Notes under the pieces: generated by a model | Databases searched by the model: none | Seen by the model: only the letters and a program-made list of their open reading frames with translations | What the model was told of the DNA's origin: nothing | Shown: positions 18,157-27,020 of the stretch, piece after piece | Numbering within the stretch: the first letter of the stretch is position 1 | How the letters are laid out: every line of letters begins with the position of its first letter | Made by a program: the position numbers and the translations under genes | Source of the DNA: Streptomyces sp. HUAS YS2 | Lineage (GTDB): Bacteria > Actinomycetota > Actinomycetes > Streptomycetales > Streptomycetaceae | Direction of reading: 5' to 3' | Assembly (NCBI RefSeq): GCF_033343995.1 | Contig: NZ_CP137573.1 | Span: forward strand, 1,364,001-1,428,000 | Length of the DNA stretch: 64,000 bases

Positions 18157-19131
18157 GTGACGCTCACCTCTCCCCACCTCGGCAGCTCGGCAGGGTGGAC
18201 CGACGCCCGGCTGCTGCACGCGCTGGAGGAGGTGGTGGAGCAGGAGCTCAACCGCCACCTGAAGGTCACCAAGGACTGGATGCCGCACGAGTACGTGCCG
18301 TGGTCCGACGGCCGGAACTTCCCGGGCTTCTTCGAGGACGGCGAGGCCTGGGACCCGTCCCAGTCCAAGGTCACCGACATCGGCAAGATCGCGCTGGTGG
18401 TGAACCTCCTCACCGAGGACAACCTGCCCAGCTACCACCACGAGATCGCCACCCTCTTCGGTCGCGACGGCGCCTGGGGCACCTGGGTGCACCGCTGGAC
18501 CGCGGAGGAGGGCCGGCACGGCATCGTGATGCGCGACTACCTGCTCGCCTCGCGCGCCGTGGACCCGGACAAGCTGGAGCAGTTCCGGATGTCCCACATG
18601 AGCGAGGGCTTCGAGTCCGACAACCGGCACTCGATGCTGCACTCGGTCGCGTACGTCTCCTTCCAGGAGCTGGCCACCCGCATCTCGCACCGCAACACCG
18701 GCCACCAGTCCGGCGACCCGGTCTGCGACCGCATGCTGGCGCGCATCGCCGCCGACGAGAACCTGCACATGATCTTCTACCGCAACCTGCTGGCCGCGGC
18801 CTTCGAGATCGCCCCGGACCTCACCATGCAGGCCGTGCGGGACGTCGTCGTCAACTTCCGGATGCCCGGACACGGCATGCCCGGCTTCGAGCGGGCCGCC
18901 GCGCAGATGGCCATCGGCGAGATCTACAACATGCGCATCCACCACGACGACGTGCTCGCGCCGGTGCTGCGCTTCCTCAAGGTGCTCCAGATCGACGGCC
19001 TCGGCCCGGAGGGCCTCAAGGCGCAGGAGGAGCTGGGTCTGTACATGAACGGCCTGGACGCCGAGGCGACGAAGTTCGACGAGAAGCTCGCGGCGCGCAA
19101 GGCGCGCATGGCGGCGCGCGCGGCGGGCTGA
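18157..19131 (+). CDS. Acyl-ACP desaturase (diiron)
   Basis: 324-residue soluble stearoyl-ACP-desaturase-type enzyme that introduces a double bond into acyl-ACP or acyl-CoA, adjusting membrane unsaturation. All diiron ligands are visible: Glu87 and the following PSYHHE (E96 region), TAEEGRHG with Glu117/118 and His121, a middle Glu in MSEGFES/SFQELATRISHRNTG, and IAADENLHM. GTG at 18157 follows AGGAGTCCCC. The repeated palindromic operator upstream suggests tight regulation. Electron donors are not encoded nearby. Confidence 0.93.
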   Translation: MTLTSPHLGSSAGWTDARLLHALEEVVEQELNRHLKVTKDWMPHEYVPWSDGRNFPGFFEDGEAWDPSQSKVTDIGKIALVVNLLTEDNLPSYHHEIATLFGRDGAWGTWVHRWTAEEGRHGIVMRDYLLASRAVDPDKLEQFRMSHMSEGFESDNRHSMLHSVAYVSFQELATRISHRNTGHQSGDPVCDRMLARIAADENLHMIFYRNLLAAAFEIAPDLTMQAVRDVVVNFRMPGHGMPGFERAAAQMAIGEIYNMRIHHDDVLAPVLRFLKVLQIDGLGPEGLKAQEELGLYMNGLDAEATKFDEKLAARKARMAARAAG

Positions 19132-19227
19132 CCGGCCCCCGGCACCCGCTCCGGAGGAACCCGCTCGTCACCCTGAGGTGTGAGCAGGTTTCTCTTGTCC
19201 CGGGACGGTCTGCCAGGGTGGTCCGCC

Positions 19228-19524
19228 ATGGAACGTGATCTCCGTGTGGACACCGACCAGTTGGGCCGCTTCTCGCGCGCGCTGCGCGAGTCCCGCACCT
19301 CCCTGGCCGCGGCGAGACGGGCCCTGGAGCGGGTACGCGTCGACCAGCTCGGCACCCGAGAACTGGACGAGGCCTGCGACCGCTTCCAGGAACGCTGGAA
19401 GCACGGCGCGGACCAGCTCGGCGTCCGGGTCGCGGCCGTCCACGACGGCGTCGCCCTCAGCCGCGAGGGCTACGACCAGCTGAACCGGGCCCTGGCCGAC
19501 GCGTTCCGGGCGGTGGGCCGGTGA
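19228..19524 (+). CDS. WXG100-like small helical protein
   Basis: 98-residue all-helical protein with a central turn FQERWKHGADQLG, a WxxG variant of the WXG100 hairpin turn found in type VII (ESX) secreted substrates. Two amphipathic helices flank the turn. Its stop overlaps the GTG start of the next gene (GTGA), so the pair is translationally coupled and the products probably bind each other. No EccC, EccD or other ESX machinery genes are in the window, so export would use apparatus encoded elsewhere. Confidence 0.7.
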   Translation: MERDLRVDTDQLGRFSRALRESRTSLAAARRALERVRVDQLGTRELDEACDRFQERWKHGADQLGVRVAAVHDGVALSREGYDQLNRALADAFRAVGR

Positions 19525-20714
19525 GCGGGACGGCCTACCCGCACCTGGGCTGGGACCCCACCCCGGGCAGCCCCACGGAGATCGCGGCGCTGCGGGCCCG
19601 GCTGACGGCCTCCGCGGCCTCGCTCGGTACCGCACACCGCCTCGTCGCCCGGCTGCTGTCGGAGAGCTCGTACTGGACCGGCGAGGCGGCGGACGCGTTC
19701 CGCACCGCGCTCGACGGCGAGCTGCCCCGGTACCTGAAGAACGCGCACCGGTCCCTGACCAAGGCCGCGGGGCGGCTCGGCGCCTGGCACGACGACCTGG
19801 TGGGCCTCCAGGCCTCGGCCCGCCGGTACGACACCCGGGCCGGCCTGGAGGCGACCGCCGTCCGGAACGCGGAGGCCCGCTGGAACGCGCTCGCCCGCCG
19901 ACCCGGCCTCCCCGAGGCCGATCTGAAGGCGGCCGCCGACGCGGTCACCAGGGCGCGCACCGCGCTGGCCGGCACCCGGGCCCGCGCCCGCGAACTGGAG
20001 GAGAGCCACCGCACCACCGCCGCCCGGATCGCCAAGGAGCTCGACGCGGCCACGGACCGGCTCGCCCCCGCGGAGCCCGGCGCGCTGGACCGGGCCCTCG
20101 GCTGGCTGGACGACAACCTCGGCGACGTGCTCGGCGCGACCTCGGCGACGCTCGGCCTGGTCGCACTCTTCGCGGGCCCGCTCGCCGTCCCGCTGCTGCT
20201 CGTCGCGGCCGGCGCGAGCGTCGGCGCCCTCGTCCTGCACAGCCGCGACCCGAAGATCCGCGCCGGACTGGCCGCAGGCCCGGGCGACGCCCGCTTCTGG
20301 CTCTCGACGGCCACCCTGACCGGCGACGCCGTCGGCACGCTGCCGGGCGTCGGAGCGGTCGCCAAGGGCGCCGCCGGAGCGGCCGCGGCGGCCCGCGAGG
20401 GCACGGTGGTCGGCCTGGGCGGCCACGCGGGCCGGTTCGCGAGCGAGACCGGCACCGCCATGCACACGTTCGCCGACGGCGGCACGCCCGTCGCGAACTG
20501 GGTGGCCGCGCGCACCGGCCGCCCCGGCGCCGGGACCGCGGTCGACGTCGGCTCCGCGACGACCGGCGTGGCCGCGTCCGGTACGGGCCTGGTGGCCTCG
20601 GAGGACGACGAGACCGCCCGTACGGCGGCGACGGCGACCGAGGGTGCGCGGGCCGTCCCGGAACTCGGCAACCACGTGAGGTCGGGGGCCGAGCTCTTCG
20701 GCCGGTCCCGCTAG
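19521..20714 (+). CDS. Putative type VII secretion-type substrate
   Basis: 397-residue protein. The first 180 residues are helical with a WXG-type motif (SSYWTGEAADAFRTALDGELPRYL) and a long coiled coil; residues about 200-235 are strongly hydrophobic (LGLVALFAGPLAVPLLLVAAGASVGALVL); the rest is Gly/Ala-rich. This order resembles actinobacterial proteins with an N-terminal T7SS signal domain and a hydrophobic middle. No recognisable toxin domain lies at the C-terminus. It is coupled to the small WXG-like gene before it and followed 12 bp later by another gene, forming a trio. Confidence 0.65.
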   Translation: MSGTAYPHLGWDPTPGSPTEIAALRARLTASAASLGTAHRLVARLLSESSYWTGEAADAFRTALDGELPRYLKNAHRSLTKAAGRLGAWHDDLVGLQASARRYDTRAGLEATAVRNAEARWNALARRPGLPEADLKAAADAVTRARTALAGTRARARELEESHRTTAARIAKELDAATDRLAPAEPGALDRALGWLDDNLGDVLGATSATLGLVALFAGPLAVPLLLVAAGASVGALVLHSRDPKIRAGLAAGPGDARFWLSTATLTGDAVGTLPGVGAVAKGAAGAAAAAREGTVVGLGGHAGRFASETGTAMHTFADGGTPVANWVAARTGRPGAGTAVDVGSATTGVAASGTGLVASEDDETARTAATATEGARAVPELGNHVRSGAELFGRSR

Positions 20715-20726
20715 GAGACGGCCACG

Positions 20727-21362
20727 ATGACCACCGCCGCACCGTGCTGGTTCCGGCTCCCGCCGGGCTTCTTCCCCGTCGACCTGGACGCGCTGGACGA
20801 CTGGGAGGAACGGCTCTCGGCCGCCACCGCGCTGCTCCACGCCGACCCGCCGCCGGCGGCGTTGCGGCACCTGCTGGAGTCACTGCCCGAACGGGGCGTC
20901 GCCCACGCGGCGTTCGGGCTGCATTCCGGGGACGACGGCGAGTGGCGCGTCTGCCTGCTCACGCTCTCGGACGTCGAGACGCGGGCCCCCGGCCCCGCCG
21001 CGGCGGCCGCCCGCTGCGTGCTGGCCCTGGCCGGCGCCGATGCCGGCCTCGTACAGGAGCGGACGCCGGTGCGCCTGACCTGCGGGACGCCCGCGGCGCT
21101 GGTGACATCGCTGCTCCCGGTGCCGGAGGCCGCCGGACGGCCCGCCGTGGCCTCCGGCGCGTTCCAGGCGCGGCTCGCCGTCGCGCGGCCGAGCGGCTCC
21201 GGGGTGGTGCTCGTCGAGCTCACCACTCCGGCGACCGAACTGGCCGCGCCGTACACCGACATCCTGCTCGGCGTGGGACAGACGCTTGCCTTCACCGACC
21301 CCGACGCGCCACGGACCCCCCGAACCGTGGCGCGTCCGAGCCGTCTGCTCGACCTGATGTGA
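20727..21362 (+). CDS. Hypothetical protein of the WXG-like cluster
   Basis: 211-residue soluble protein with no membrane segment or recognised domain; an alternating hydrophobic pattern suggests an alpha/beta fold. It starts at ATG 20727 with AGGAGACGG upstream and lies 12 bp after the putative T7SS substrate, so it is likely co-expressed. By position it could be a chaperone or immunity-type partner, but nothing in the sequence proves this. Confidence 0.6.
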   Translation: MTTAAPCWFRLPPGFFPVDLDALDDWEERLSAATALLHADPPPAALRHLLESLPERGVAHAAFGLHSGDDGEWRVCLLTLSDVETRAPGPAAAAARCVLALAGADAGLVQERTPVRLTCGTPAALVTSLLPVPEAAGRPAVASGAFQARLAVARPSGSGVVLVELTTPATELAAPYTDILLGVGQTLAFTDPDAPRTPRTVARPSRLLDLM

Positions 21363-21408
21363 CCGTGTCCGGCCGGGCCGGGGCGCCCCCGTGACGCCCC
21401 GCCCCCGC

Positions 21409-21672
21409 TCAGCCCCGGCCCCGGTCCCGGCGCAGCCGGAGCCGCTCCTTCTCGGAGAGGCCGCCCCAGACGCCGAAGCGTTCGTCGTTGCGCAGGGCGT
21501 ACTCCAGGCAGGCCAGCCGGCCCTCGCAGGCCCCGCACAGCTGCTTGGCCTCGCGGGTGGAGGACCCGGGGGCCGGGAAGAAGAACTCCGGTCCCGCCTG
21601 GGCGCAGAGGGCGTCCTCGCGCCACGTCATGTCGGGCTCGGTCGCGATGGGTTCGATGGTGTCCGTGTGCAT
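21409..21672 (-). CDS. WhiB-family (Wbl) iron-sulfur transcription factor
   Basis: 87-residue Wbl protein. The four cluster-binding cysteines are C23, C46, C49 and C55 (C-x22-C-x2-C-x5-C), followed by the GVWGG turn (67-71) and a basic KERLRLRRDR tail for DNA contact. Wbl proteins bind a [4Fe-4S] cluster and act with the primary sigma factor on development, redox and antibiotic-resistance genes. ATG at 21672 was chosen because the family's acidic N-terminus begins there. The sequence is nearest to the WhiB/WhmD-like group, but the exact paralogue is uncertain. Confidence 0.93.
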   Translation of the reverse strand: MHTDTIEPIATEPDMTWREDALCAQAGPEFFFPAPGSSTREAKQLCGACEGRLACLEYALRNDERFGVWGGLSEKERLRLRRDRGRG

Positions 21673-21693
21673 GGTGGACACGCTGCCGGGCGG

Positions 21694-21722
21694 CCATAAA
21701 CACGCCGTCAACGTTCGATCAA
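21694..21722 (-). promoter_or_regulatory. Probable promoter of the WhiB-like gene
   Basis: On the minus strand TTGATC (complement of 21717-21722) and TTATGG (complement of 21694-21699) are separated by 17 bp, 22 bp before the Wbl start codon. It is the only hexamer pair with ideal spacing in this interval. Confidence 0.5.
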
Positions 21723-21831
21723 CGCGGCGCGCCGCCGGACCCGTCCGGCAACAGGGCCCCGGTGACCGTCGGACGGCCGCATCGGCCGGACGGAGGGTCG
21801 ATCGGCCGCTGTGGGATCGTCTCCCGCGGCC

Positions 21832-22635
21832 TCACGCGGGTCTCCGCTGCGGCTTCCAGCCCGGGCGCGGCACCGCGGCCCGCAGCTGCCGGGTGTACGC
21901 CTCCCGGGGCGTGGCGAGCAGGTCCCGGGTGGGGCCCTGCTCGACGACGCGACCGCCGCGCATCACCACCGCCGTGTCGCTGATCTGGTGGACGACCGCG
22001 AGGTCGTGGGAGATGAACACGTAGCTGATCTCCTGCCGGTCCCGGATGTCGGCGAGCAGGTTGAGGATCTGCGCCTGGATGGACACGTCGAGTGCGGCCA
22101 CGGCCTCGTCGAGGACGAGGACGCGCGGCTCGACGGCGATCGCCCGGGCGATCGCGACCCGCTGCCGCTGCCCGCCGGAGAGCTGGCGGGGCAGCATGCC
22201 CGCGTGCCGTTCCGACAGGCCGACGGCCTCCAGGAGTTCCAGGGCGCGCCGCTTGCGGTCGGCGGGGGTGAGCGGGAAGTGCAGGTCCAGGCTGGTCTCG
22301 ACGACGTCACCGACGCGCTGGAGCTTGTCCAGGGACGAGTACGGGTCCTGGAAGACGATCTGGATCTCGCGCGCCCGCCGGCGCCGCTCGGCCGAGGAGA
22401 CCCTGCCCGCGGTGCGCGGGCGCCCGCAGACCGTGAGGGTGCCCGCGGTCGGTATCTCCAGGCCGACGAGCATCCGCGCGAGGGTCGTCTTGCCGGAGCC
22501 GGACTCGCCGACGACGGCCAGGGACTCGCCGGGCGCCAGCGTGAACGACACGTCGTCCACGGCGACGGCCTCGCCGAACTCCTTGCGCAGCCCGGTCGCC
22601 TCGACGACCGCCGCGTCCGTACTGTCCGTCGTCAC
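21832..22635 (-). CDS. Oligopeptide-type ABC transporter ATPase (DppF-like)
   Basis: 267-residue nucleotide-binding subunit. Walker A GESGSGKT is at 43-50, the Q-loop at IVFQDPYSSLD, the signature LSGGQRQRVAIARAIA and Walker B VLVLDEAVAALD are intact, with the H-loop in FISHDLAVV. The Walker B region has EAV where most have EPV/EPT, a minor change. GTG at 22635 overlaps the stop of the first ATPase gene (GTGA). It is the last gene of a six-gene operon (amidohydrolase, binding lipoprotein, two permeases, two ATPases), so it powers uptake of the same ligand. The C-terminal extension is short. Confidence 0.9.
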   Translation of the reverse strand: MTTDSTDAAVVEATGLRKEFGEAVAVDDVSFTLAPGESLAVVGESGSGKTTLARMLVGLEIPTAGTLTVCGRPRTAGRVSSAERRRRAREIQIVFQDPYSSLDKLQRVGDVVETSLDLHFPLTPADRKRRALELLEAVGLSERHAGMLPRQLSGGQRQRVAIARAIAVEPRVLVLDEAVAALDVSIQAQILNLLADIRDRQEISYVFISHDLAVVHQISDTAVVMRGGRVVEQGPTRDLLATPREAYTRQLRAAVPRPGWKPQRRPA

Positions 22636-23600
22636 CACGTCAGTTCCTCCGCTCGTACGCACGCCACGCGTGTCCCCTCGATGTCCCGCGCCGGGGGCCG
22701 GCCGGCCGCGCACGCCGTCTCGGCGTGGGGGCAGCGCGGCGCGAACGCGCAGCCGTCGTCCGCCTCGAACGCCGCCACCGGACGGCCCGGGATCACCGGC
22801 AGCCGGTCGGGGCGCTCGTCGATGCTGGGCCGGGAACGCAGCAGGCCCATCGTGTAGGGGTGGCGCGGGCGTTCGGTCAGGGCCTCGGCCGGCTGGGTCT
22901 CCACGAGGCGGCCCGCGTACATGACCGCGAGCCGGTCGCAGGCCGCGGCGGCCAGTTCCAGGTCGTGCGTGATCAGCAGCATGGCCATGTCGCGTTCGCG
23001 GCGCGCCTCGTCGAGGATCGCCATCACCTCGGACTGGGTGGTGACGTCCAGGGCGGTGGTCGGTTCGTCGGCGAGGATCAGGTCGGGTTCGGCGGCGAGC
23101 GCCGAGGCGATCATCACACGTTGCAGCAGGCCGCCGGAGAGTTCGTGCGGGTACTGGCGCATCCGGCGCTCGCCGTCGGGGATCCCGACGTCGGCGAGGA
23201 GCCGTACGGCCTTGGCGGCGGCCTTGTGCGGGTCGACGCCCAGGTTCGCGGTCATCGCCTCGGTGAGGAAGTCGCCGACGCTGTGGACGGGATTGATGTG
23301 GGCCCGGGGGTCCTGGAAGATCATCGCGATCCGCCGGGTGCGCAGGGCCCGCAGCTCCTTCCGGCTCAGCGCCGTCACCGAGCGTCCGTCGAAGCGGATG
23401 TCGCCGGTGGTGGTCGCGCCGGGCGGGGTGAGGCCGATGACGGCGCGGGCGGTCATCGACTTGCCCGAGCCGGACTCGCCGACGAGGCCGACCGCCTCAC
23501 CGCGGCGGATGGTGAGGTCGACGTGTTCGACGAGGGTGCGCGGGCCGGTCGCGTGCGGCACGCCGAGGCCGAAGCCGTCGAGGGTCAGCAGTTCGGTCAC
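22632..23600 (-). CDS. Oligopeptide-type ABC transporter ATPase (DppD-like)
   Basis: 322-residue ATPase with Walker A GESGSGKS, Q-loop MIFQDPRAHINPV, signature LSGGLLQRVMIASALA, Walker B LILADEPTTALD and H-loop LITHDLELAAA. The C-terminal oligopeptide/dipeptide extension carries a Cys cluster (CAFAPRCPHAETAC) typical of DppD/OppD, which can bind an Fe-S cluster in some members. The GTG start at 23600 overlaps the permease stop (GTGA). It pairs with the DppF-like subunit to energise the importer. Confidence 0.92.
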   Translation of the reverse strand: MTELLTLDGFGLGVPHATGPRTLVEHVDLTIRRGEAVGLVGESGSGKSMTARAVIGLTPPGATTTGDIRFDGRSVTALSRKELRALRTRRIAMIFQDPRAHINPVHSVGDFLTEAMTANLGVDPHKAAAKAVRLLADVGIPDGERRMRQYPHELSGGLLQRVMIASALAAEPDLILADEPTTALDVTTQSEVMAILDEARRERDMAMLLITHDLELAAAACDRLAVMYAGRLVETQPAEALTERPRHPYTMGLLRSRPSIDERPDRLPVIPGRPVAAFEADDGCAFAPRCPHAETACAAGRPPARDIEGTRVACVRAEELTW

Positions 23601-24388
23601 TTCTGGGCCCCCAGTCGGTCGCCGAGTACGTTGACAGCGCACACCACGAGGGCGATCAGGGTGCCGGCGGCAACGGCCTCGACGGCGTTGCCGCGCATGG
23701 CGCTGTCCAGCCCGGACTTCACCATCAAACCCCAGTCCGCGGTGGGTGGTTGAACGCCCAGGCCGAGGAAGGAGATCGCCGCCAGGTCGATGACGGCGTA
23801 GCCGAGTGCGGAGACCGACTGGGCGATGATCAGCGGCCGCAGGTTGGGCAGCAGGTGCCGGGTGCAGATCGCGAAGCCCGAGCGGCCTTGCACCCAGGCG
23901 GCTGCCACGTACGGCAGTTGGCGTTCCCGGAGCGCGGCGCTGCGCAGCACCCGGGCGACGTACGGGGTGTAGGCGACGGTCAGGCCGAGGACGACGGGCA
24001 GCAGCCCGGGGCCCATGACGGCGACGGCGATCAGGGCGAAGACGATGCCGGGGACGGCGAACAGCACGTCCAGGGCGCGGGAGATCACCGCGTCGGTCCG
24101 ACCGCCGTGCCAGGCGGCCGTGATGGCCAGGGCGGTGCCGATGACGGCGGAGATGCCGATGACGAGCACCGGGCCGAGCAGGGTGGTGCGGGCGCCGTGG
24201 ATCAGACGGGACAGGACGTCGCGACCGAGGGCGTCGCCGCCGAGCCAGTGCTCGGGGGTGACGGCGCCGAGGGCGTTGAACAGGTCGGGCGCGTCGGGGT
24301 CGTAGGGGGCCAGGAGGGGTGCCATCAGCGTCACCGCGACGAGCAGTCCGAGCAGGCCGGCCGAGACGCGCGCGAGTGGCGTACTCAT
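23597..24388 (-). CDS. ABC importer permease (DppC-like)
   Basis: 263-residue inner-membrane permease with six predicted helices and the binding-protein-dependent transport EAA-type loop (VAAAWVQGRSGFAICTRHLLPNLRPLII). The N-terminal PYDPDAPDL...HWLGGDALGRDVLSRLIHGARTTL segment is the DppC/OppC signature. It overlaps both neighbours by four bases, so stoichiometric expression is likely. With the DppB-like protein it forms the translocation channel. Confidence 0.93.
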   Translation of the reverse strand: MSTPLARVSAGLLGLLVAVTLMAPLLAPYDPDAPDLFNALGAVTPEHWLGGDALGRDVLSRLIHGARTTLLGPVLVIGISAVIGTALAITAAWHGGRTDAVISRALDVLFAVPGIVFALIAVAVMGPGLLPVVLGLTVAYTPYVARVLRSAALRERQLPYVAAAWVQGRSGFAICTRHLLPNLRPLIIAQSVSALGYAVIDLAAISFLGLGVQPPTADWGLMVKSGLDSAMRGNAVEAVAAGTLIALVVCAVNVLGDRLGAQK

Positions 24389-25356
24389 CGTGCCATCCGG
24401 GGGTCGAGGGCGTGGTAGAGGAGATCGACGATCAGGTTGATCAGGACGAAGGAGGCGACGAGCACGAGGACGACGGCCTGGACGACCGCGAAGTCCCGCT
24501 GCATGATCGCCCGGACGAACAGCGAGCCGATGCCGTCGAGGGCGAACACGTTCTCCACGACGACCGCGCCGGCGAGCAGGCCGGCCACGGTCAGGCCGAC
24601 GACGGTGGTCACCGGTACGGCGGCGTTGCGCAGCACGTGGCGCCGGATGATCCGGGCCGGGCTCAGGCCCCTGCTGTGCGCGGTCTCCACGTGTTCGCGG
24701 CCCAGTTCGTCCTGGACGCAGGCCCGGGTGATCCGGGCCAGGTAGGCGGCCGAGCCGGCGGCGAGGGTGACGGCGGGCAGGGTGAGGTGGTGGAGGCGGT
24801 CCCCCAGGCCGTCCCCGGCGCCGAACACCGGGAACCAGCCGAGGCCCCGGGCGAAGACGATCACCAGGATCACGCCGATGACGAACGGCGGCGTGGCGAG
24901 GAGGAGCGACGAGACGCCGCTGATCAGGGTGTCGGTCCGGCCGCCGCGCAGCGCGCCGACGGTGCCGGCGACGAGGCCGCCGACGATGATCAGGGTCGCC
25001 GAGTACACGACCAGGAAGAGGGTGGTGGTGGCGCGGGCCGCGAGCAGGTCGGTCACGTCCTGCCGATAGACCAGGGAGCGGCCCAGGTCGCCGGTGAGCG
25101 CGTCGCCGAGCCAGCCCGCGTAGCGCACGAGGAAGGGGTCGTCGAGCCGGTACTGGGACCGGATCGCGGCGATCTGCTCGGGCGTGCCGGTGCGGTTGCC
25201 GAGCAGGAACGCCATCGGCCCGCCGGGGACGAGGTACAGCAGCCCGTACACGAGGAACGAGGCGACGAGCAGGACGACGGCCAGGCCGAGCATCCTGCCG
25301 GCGAGGAAGCGGGCGGTGCCGGACGTCAGGGACGCCTTGAGGCCGGCGGTCTTCAC
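24385..25356 (-). CDS. ABC importer permease (DppB-like)
   Basis: 323-residue permease with six helices. The N-terminal helix runs FLAGRMLGLAVVLLVASFLVYGLLYLVPGGP, followed by the periplasmic-side loop, and the EAA-type motif is YLARITRACVQDELGREHVETAHSRGLSPARII. GTG at 25356 overlaps the stop of the binding-protein gene (GTGA) and is preferred over longer in-frame alternatives. It pairs with the DppC-like subunit. Confidence 0.93.
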   Translation of the reverse strand: MKTAGLKASLTSGTARFLAGRMLGLAVVLLVASFLVYGLLYLVPGGPMAFLLGNRTGTPEQIAAIRSQYRLDDPFLVRYAGWLGDALTGDLGRSLVYRQDVTDLLAARATTTLFLVVYSATLIIVGGLVAGTVGALRGGRTDTLISGVSSLLLATPPFVIGVILVIVFARGLGWFPVFGAGDGLGDRLHHLTLPAVTLAAGSAAYLARITRACVQDELGREHVETAHSRGLSPARIIRRHVLRNAAVPVTTVVGLTVAGLLAGAVVVENVFALDGIGSLFVRAIMQRDFAVVQAVVLVLVASFVLINLIVDLLYHALDPRMAR

Positions 25357-27020
25357 TTGCCCCCCAGCCCGGAGGCCCACGGGTAGTAGAGGTACGGGAA
25401 CGACGGGACGGCGCCCGTGATCCGGTCGTTCATGTAGAGGATCACCGGAAGGTTGTTGAGCGGCATCCACGTCACGTCCTCGGCGACCTTCTGCTGGATG
25501 CCGGTGACGATCCGGGCCCGCTCGGCGGGGTCGGACGCGGCGCGGGCGCGCTTGATGTCGGCGTCCACTGCGCCGAAGCCGCTGAAGTTGTTGTTGCCGC
25601 CGGCCAGGAAGACCGTGTAGGCGTCGAGCGGGTCGGGGACGTTCCCGTACCAGGTGGACAGGAACGCGTCGATGCCCTCACGGGCCTTGGGGTCGTTGTA
25701 GAGGTTGCCGTACTGCTCGACCGGGACGACCCGGATGTCGATCTTCAGGCCGAGCTTCTCGCCGGTCGCCTTGATGAGGTTGCCGGTCTGCTCGTGCACG
25801 GCGGAACTGCCCTGCACGCCGATGGTGATGGTGCCCTTCGGGGCGTCGGCGAGGAGCTTCTCGGCCTGCTCCAGGTCGGTCCTGCCGGTGGGGAGCTTGT
25901 CGTAGGCCGCCTTGAAGGTGTCCTTCTCGTAGCCCCAGTACGCCGGTCCGGCCATGGCGCGCTCCGGGGCGGCCGCCCCCTGGAAGACGGCGGAGCCGAG
26001 GGCGGCGCGGTCCAGGGCCATGGACAGGGCGGAGCGGACCTTCGGGTCGCCGTACGGGCCCTCCTTCGTGGCGCCGAGCAGGGCCCAGTAGGCGAGCGAG
26101 CGGCCGAGGGTGACCTTGCCGGTCGGCGACTGCTGGAGCTGGCCGAGGGCGGCGGGCGGCAGGTAGAAGTACTGGCCGTCGATCTCACCGGAGCGCAGGG
26201 CGTTCACGGCGGTGGTCTCGTCGGCGATGAAGCGGAAGGTGATGCTCTTCGACAGGGCCGCGAGCGAGGGGTTCCAGTAGTGCTCGTTGCGGACGATGGT
26301 CAGCGAGTCACCGGAACGCCACTTGTCGAACTTGAACGGGCCGGTGCATATGACGCCCTGCTCGGGGGTGCCGATGTCCTTCCCCGCGCGCGTCGTGTGC
26401 GCCTTCTGCGTGACCGCGCCGGCGGCGGTGGCCATGGCCTGGTTGAACAGCGCGTCGGGCTGCTTCAGGGTGACGGTGACCTGGAGCGGGCCGGTGGCCT
26501 CGACGGTCTTCACGTGTCGGAAGTAGTCGCCCCACCAGGTGCCCTGCGCGGGGTCGAGATGCCGCTTCAGGCTCGCCGCCACGTCCTCGGCGGTCAGCGG
26601 GGTGCCGTCCCAGAAGGTCACCTTGTCGCGGATCGTGTAGACCCAGGTCGTCGGCGTCGGGTTCTCGGCCTTGCTCGCCAGGCCCGGCTCGATCTCGAAG
26701 TCCGGGGTGAGCCGCTGCAGGCTCTCGCAGAGGTTCGCGAGGACGGTGTTCTCGGCGTAGTTGAACGAGGTGATGGGGTCGATGCCCTGCGGCTCGTAGG
26801 GCAGGTTCCAGGTGATGGAGTCGAGCGGCTTCGTGCCCTTGGGGGTCGCGGTCTTCAGGTCGAGCTGCGCGCCGGCCTTGGGTTCGTTGCCGCTCCCGGA
26901 GCTCCCGCCGCAGGCGGAGACGGCCAGGCCGAGGGCGAGGGCGAGGGCAGTGGCGCGGACGAGGCGCCGGCGCGGGGCCCCGGCGGGGCCGCGGTGCTCG
27001 TCGCGGGCGATCGTGTTCAT
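25353..27020 (-). CDS. ABC importer substrate-binding lipoprotein
   Basis: 555-residue family-5 solute-binding protein. A twin-basic start and hydrophobic core lead to a lipobox LAVSACGG with the lipidated Cys at residue 37, then a Gly/Ser linker and the large two-lobed binding domain (NLPYEPQGIDPITSFNYAENTV; the CTGPFKFDKWRSGDSLTIVRNEHYW strand typical of SBP_bac_5). It would capture the ligand outside the membrane. Its gene begins four bases inside the amidohydrolase gene (ATGA). The usual ligands of this family are peptides, nickel or other small molecules; the partner amidohydrolase suggests a cyclic amide or nucleobase-like compound, as inference. Confidence 0.93.
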   Translation of the reverse strand: MNTIARDEHRGPAGAPRRRLVRATALALALGLAVSACGGSSGSGNEPKAGAQLDLKTATPKGTKPLDSITWNLPYEPQGIDPITSFNYAENTVLANLCESLQRLTPDFEIEPGLASKAENPTPTTWVYTIRDKVTFWDGTPLTAEDVAASLKRHLDPAQGTWWGDYFRHVKTVEATGPLQVTVTLKQPDALFNQAMATAAGAVTQKAHTTRAGKDIGTPEQGVICTGPFKFDKWRSGDSLTIVRNEHYWNPSLAALSKSITFRFIADETTAVNALRSGEIDGQYFYLPPAALGQLQQSPTGKVTLGRSLAYWALLGATKEGPYGDPKVRSALSMALDRAALGSAVFQGAAAPERAMAGPAYWGYEKDTFKAAYDKLPTGRTDLEQAEKLLADAPKGTITIGVQGSSAVHEQTGNLIKATGEKLGLKIDIRVVPVEQYGNLYNDPKAREGIDAFLSTWYGNVPDPLDAYTVFLAGGNNNFSGFGAVDADIKRARAASDPAERARIVTGIQQKVAEDVTWMPLNNLPVILYMNDRITGAVPSFPYLYYPWASGLGGK

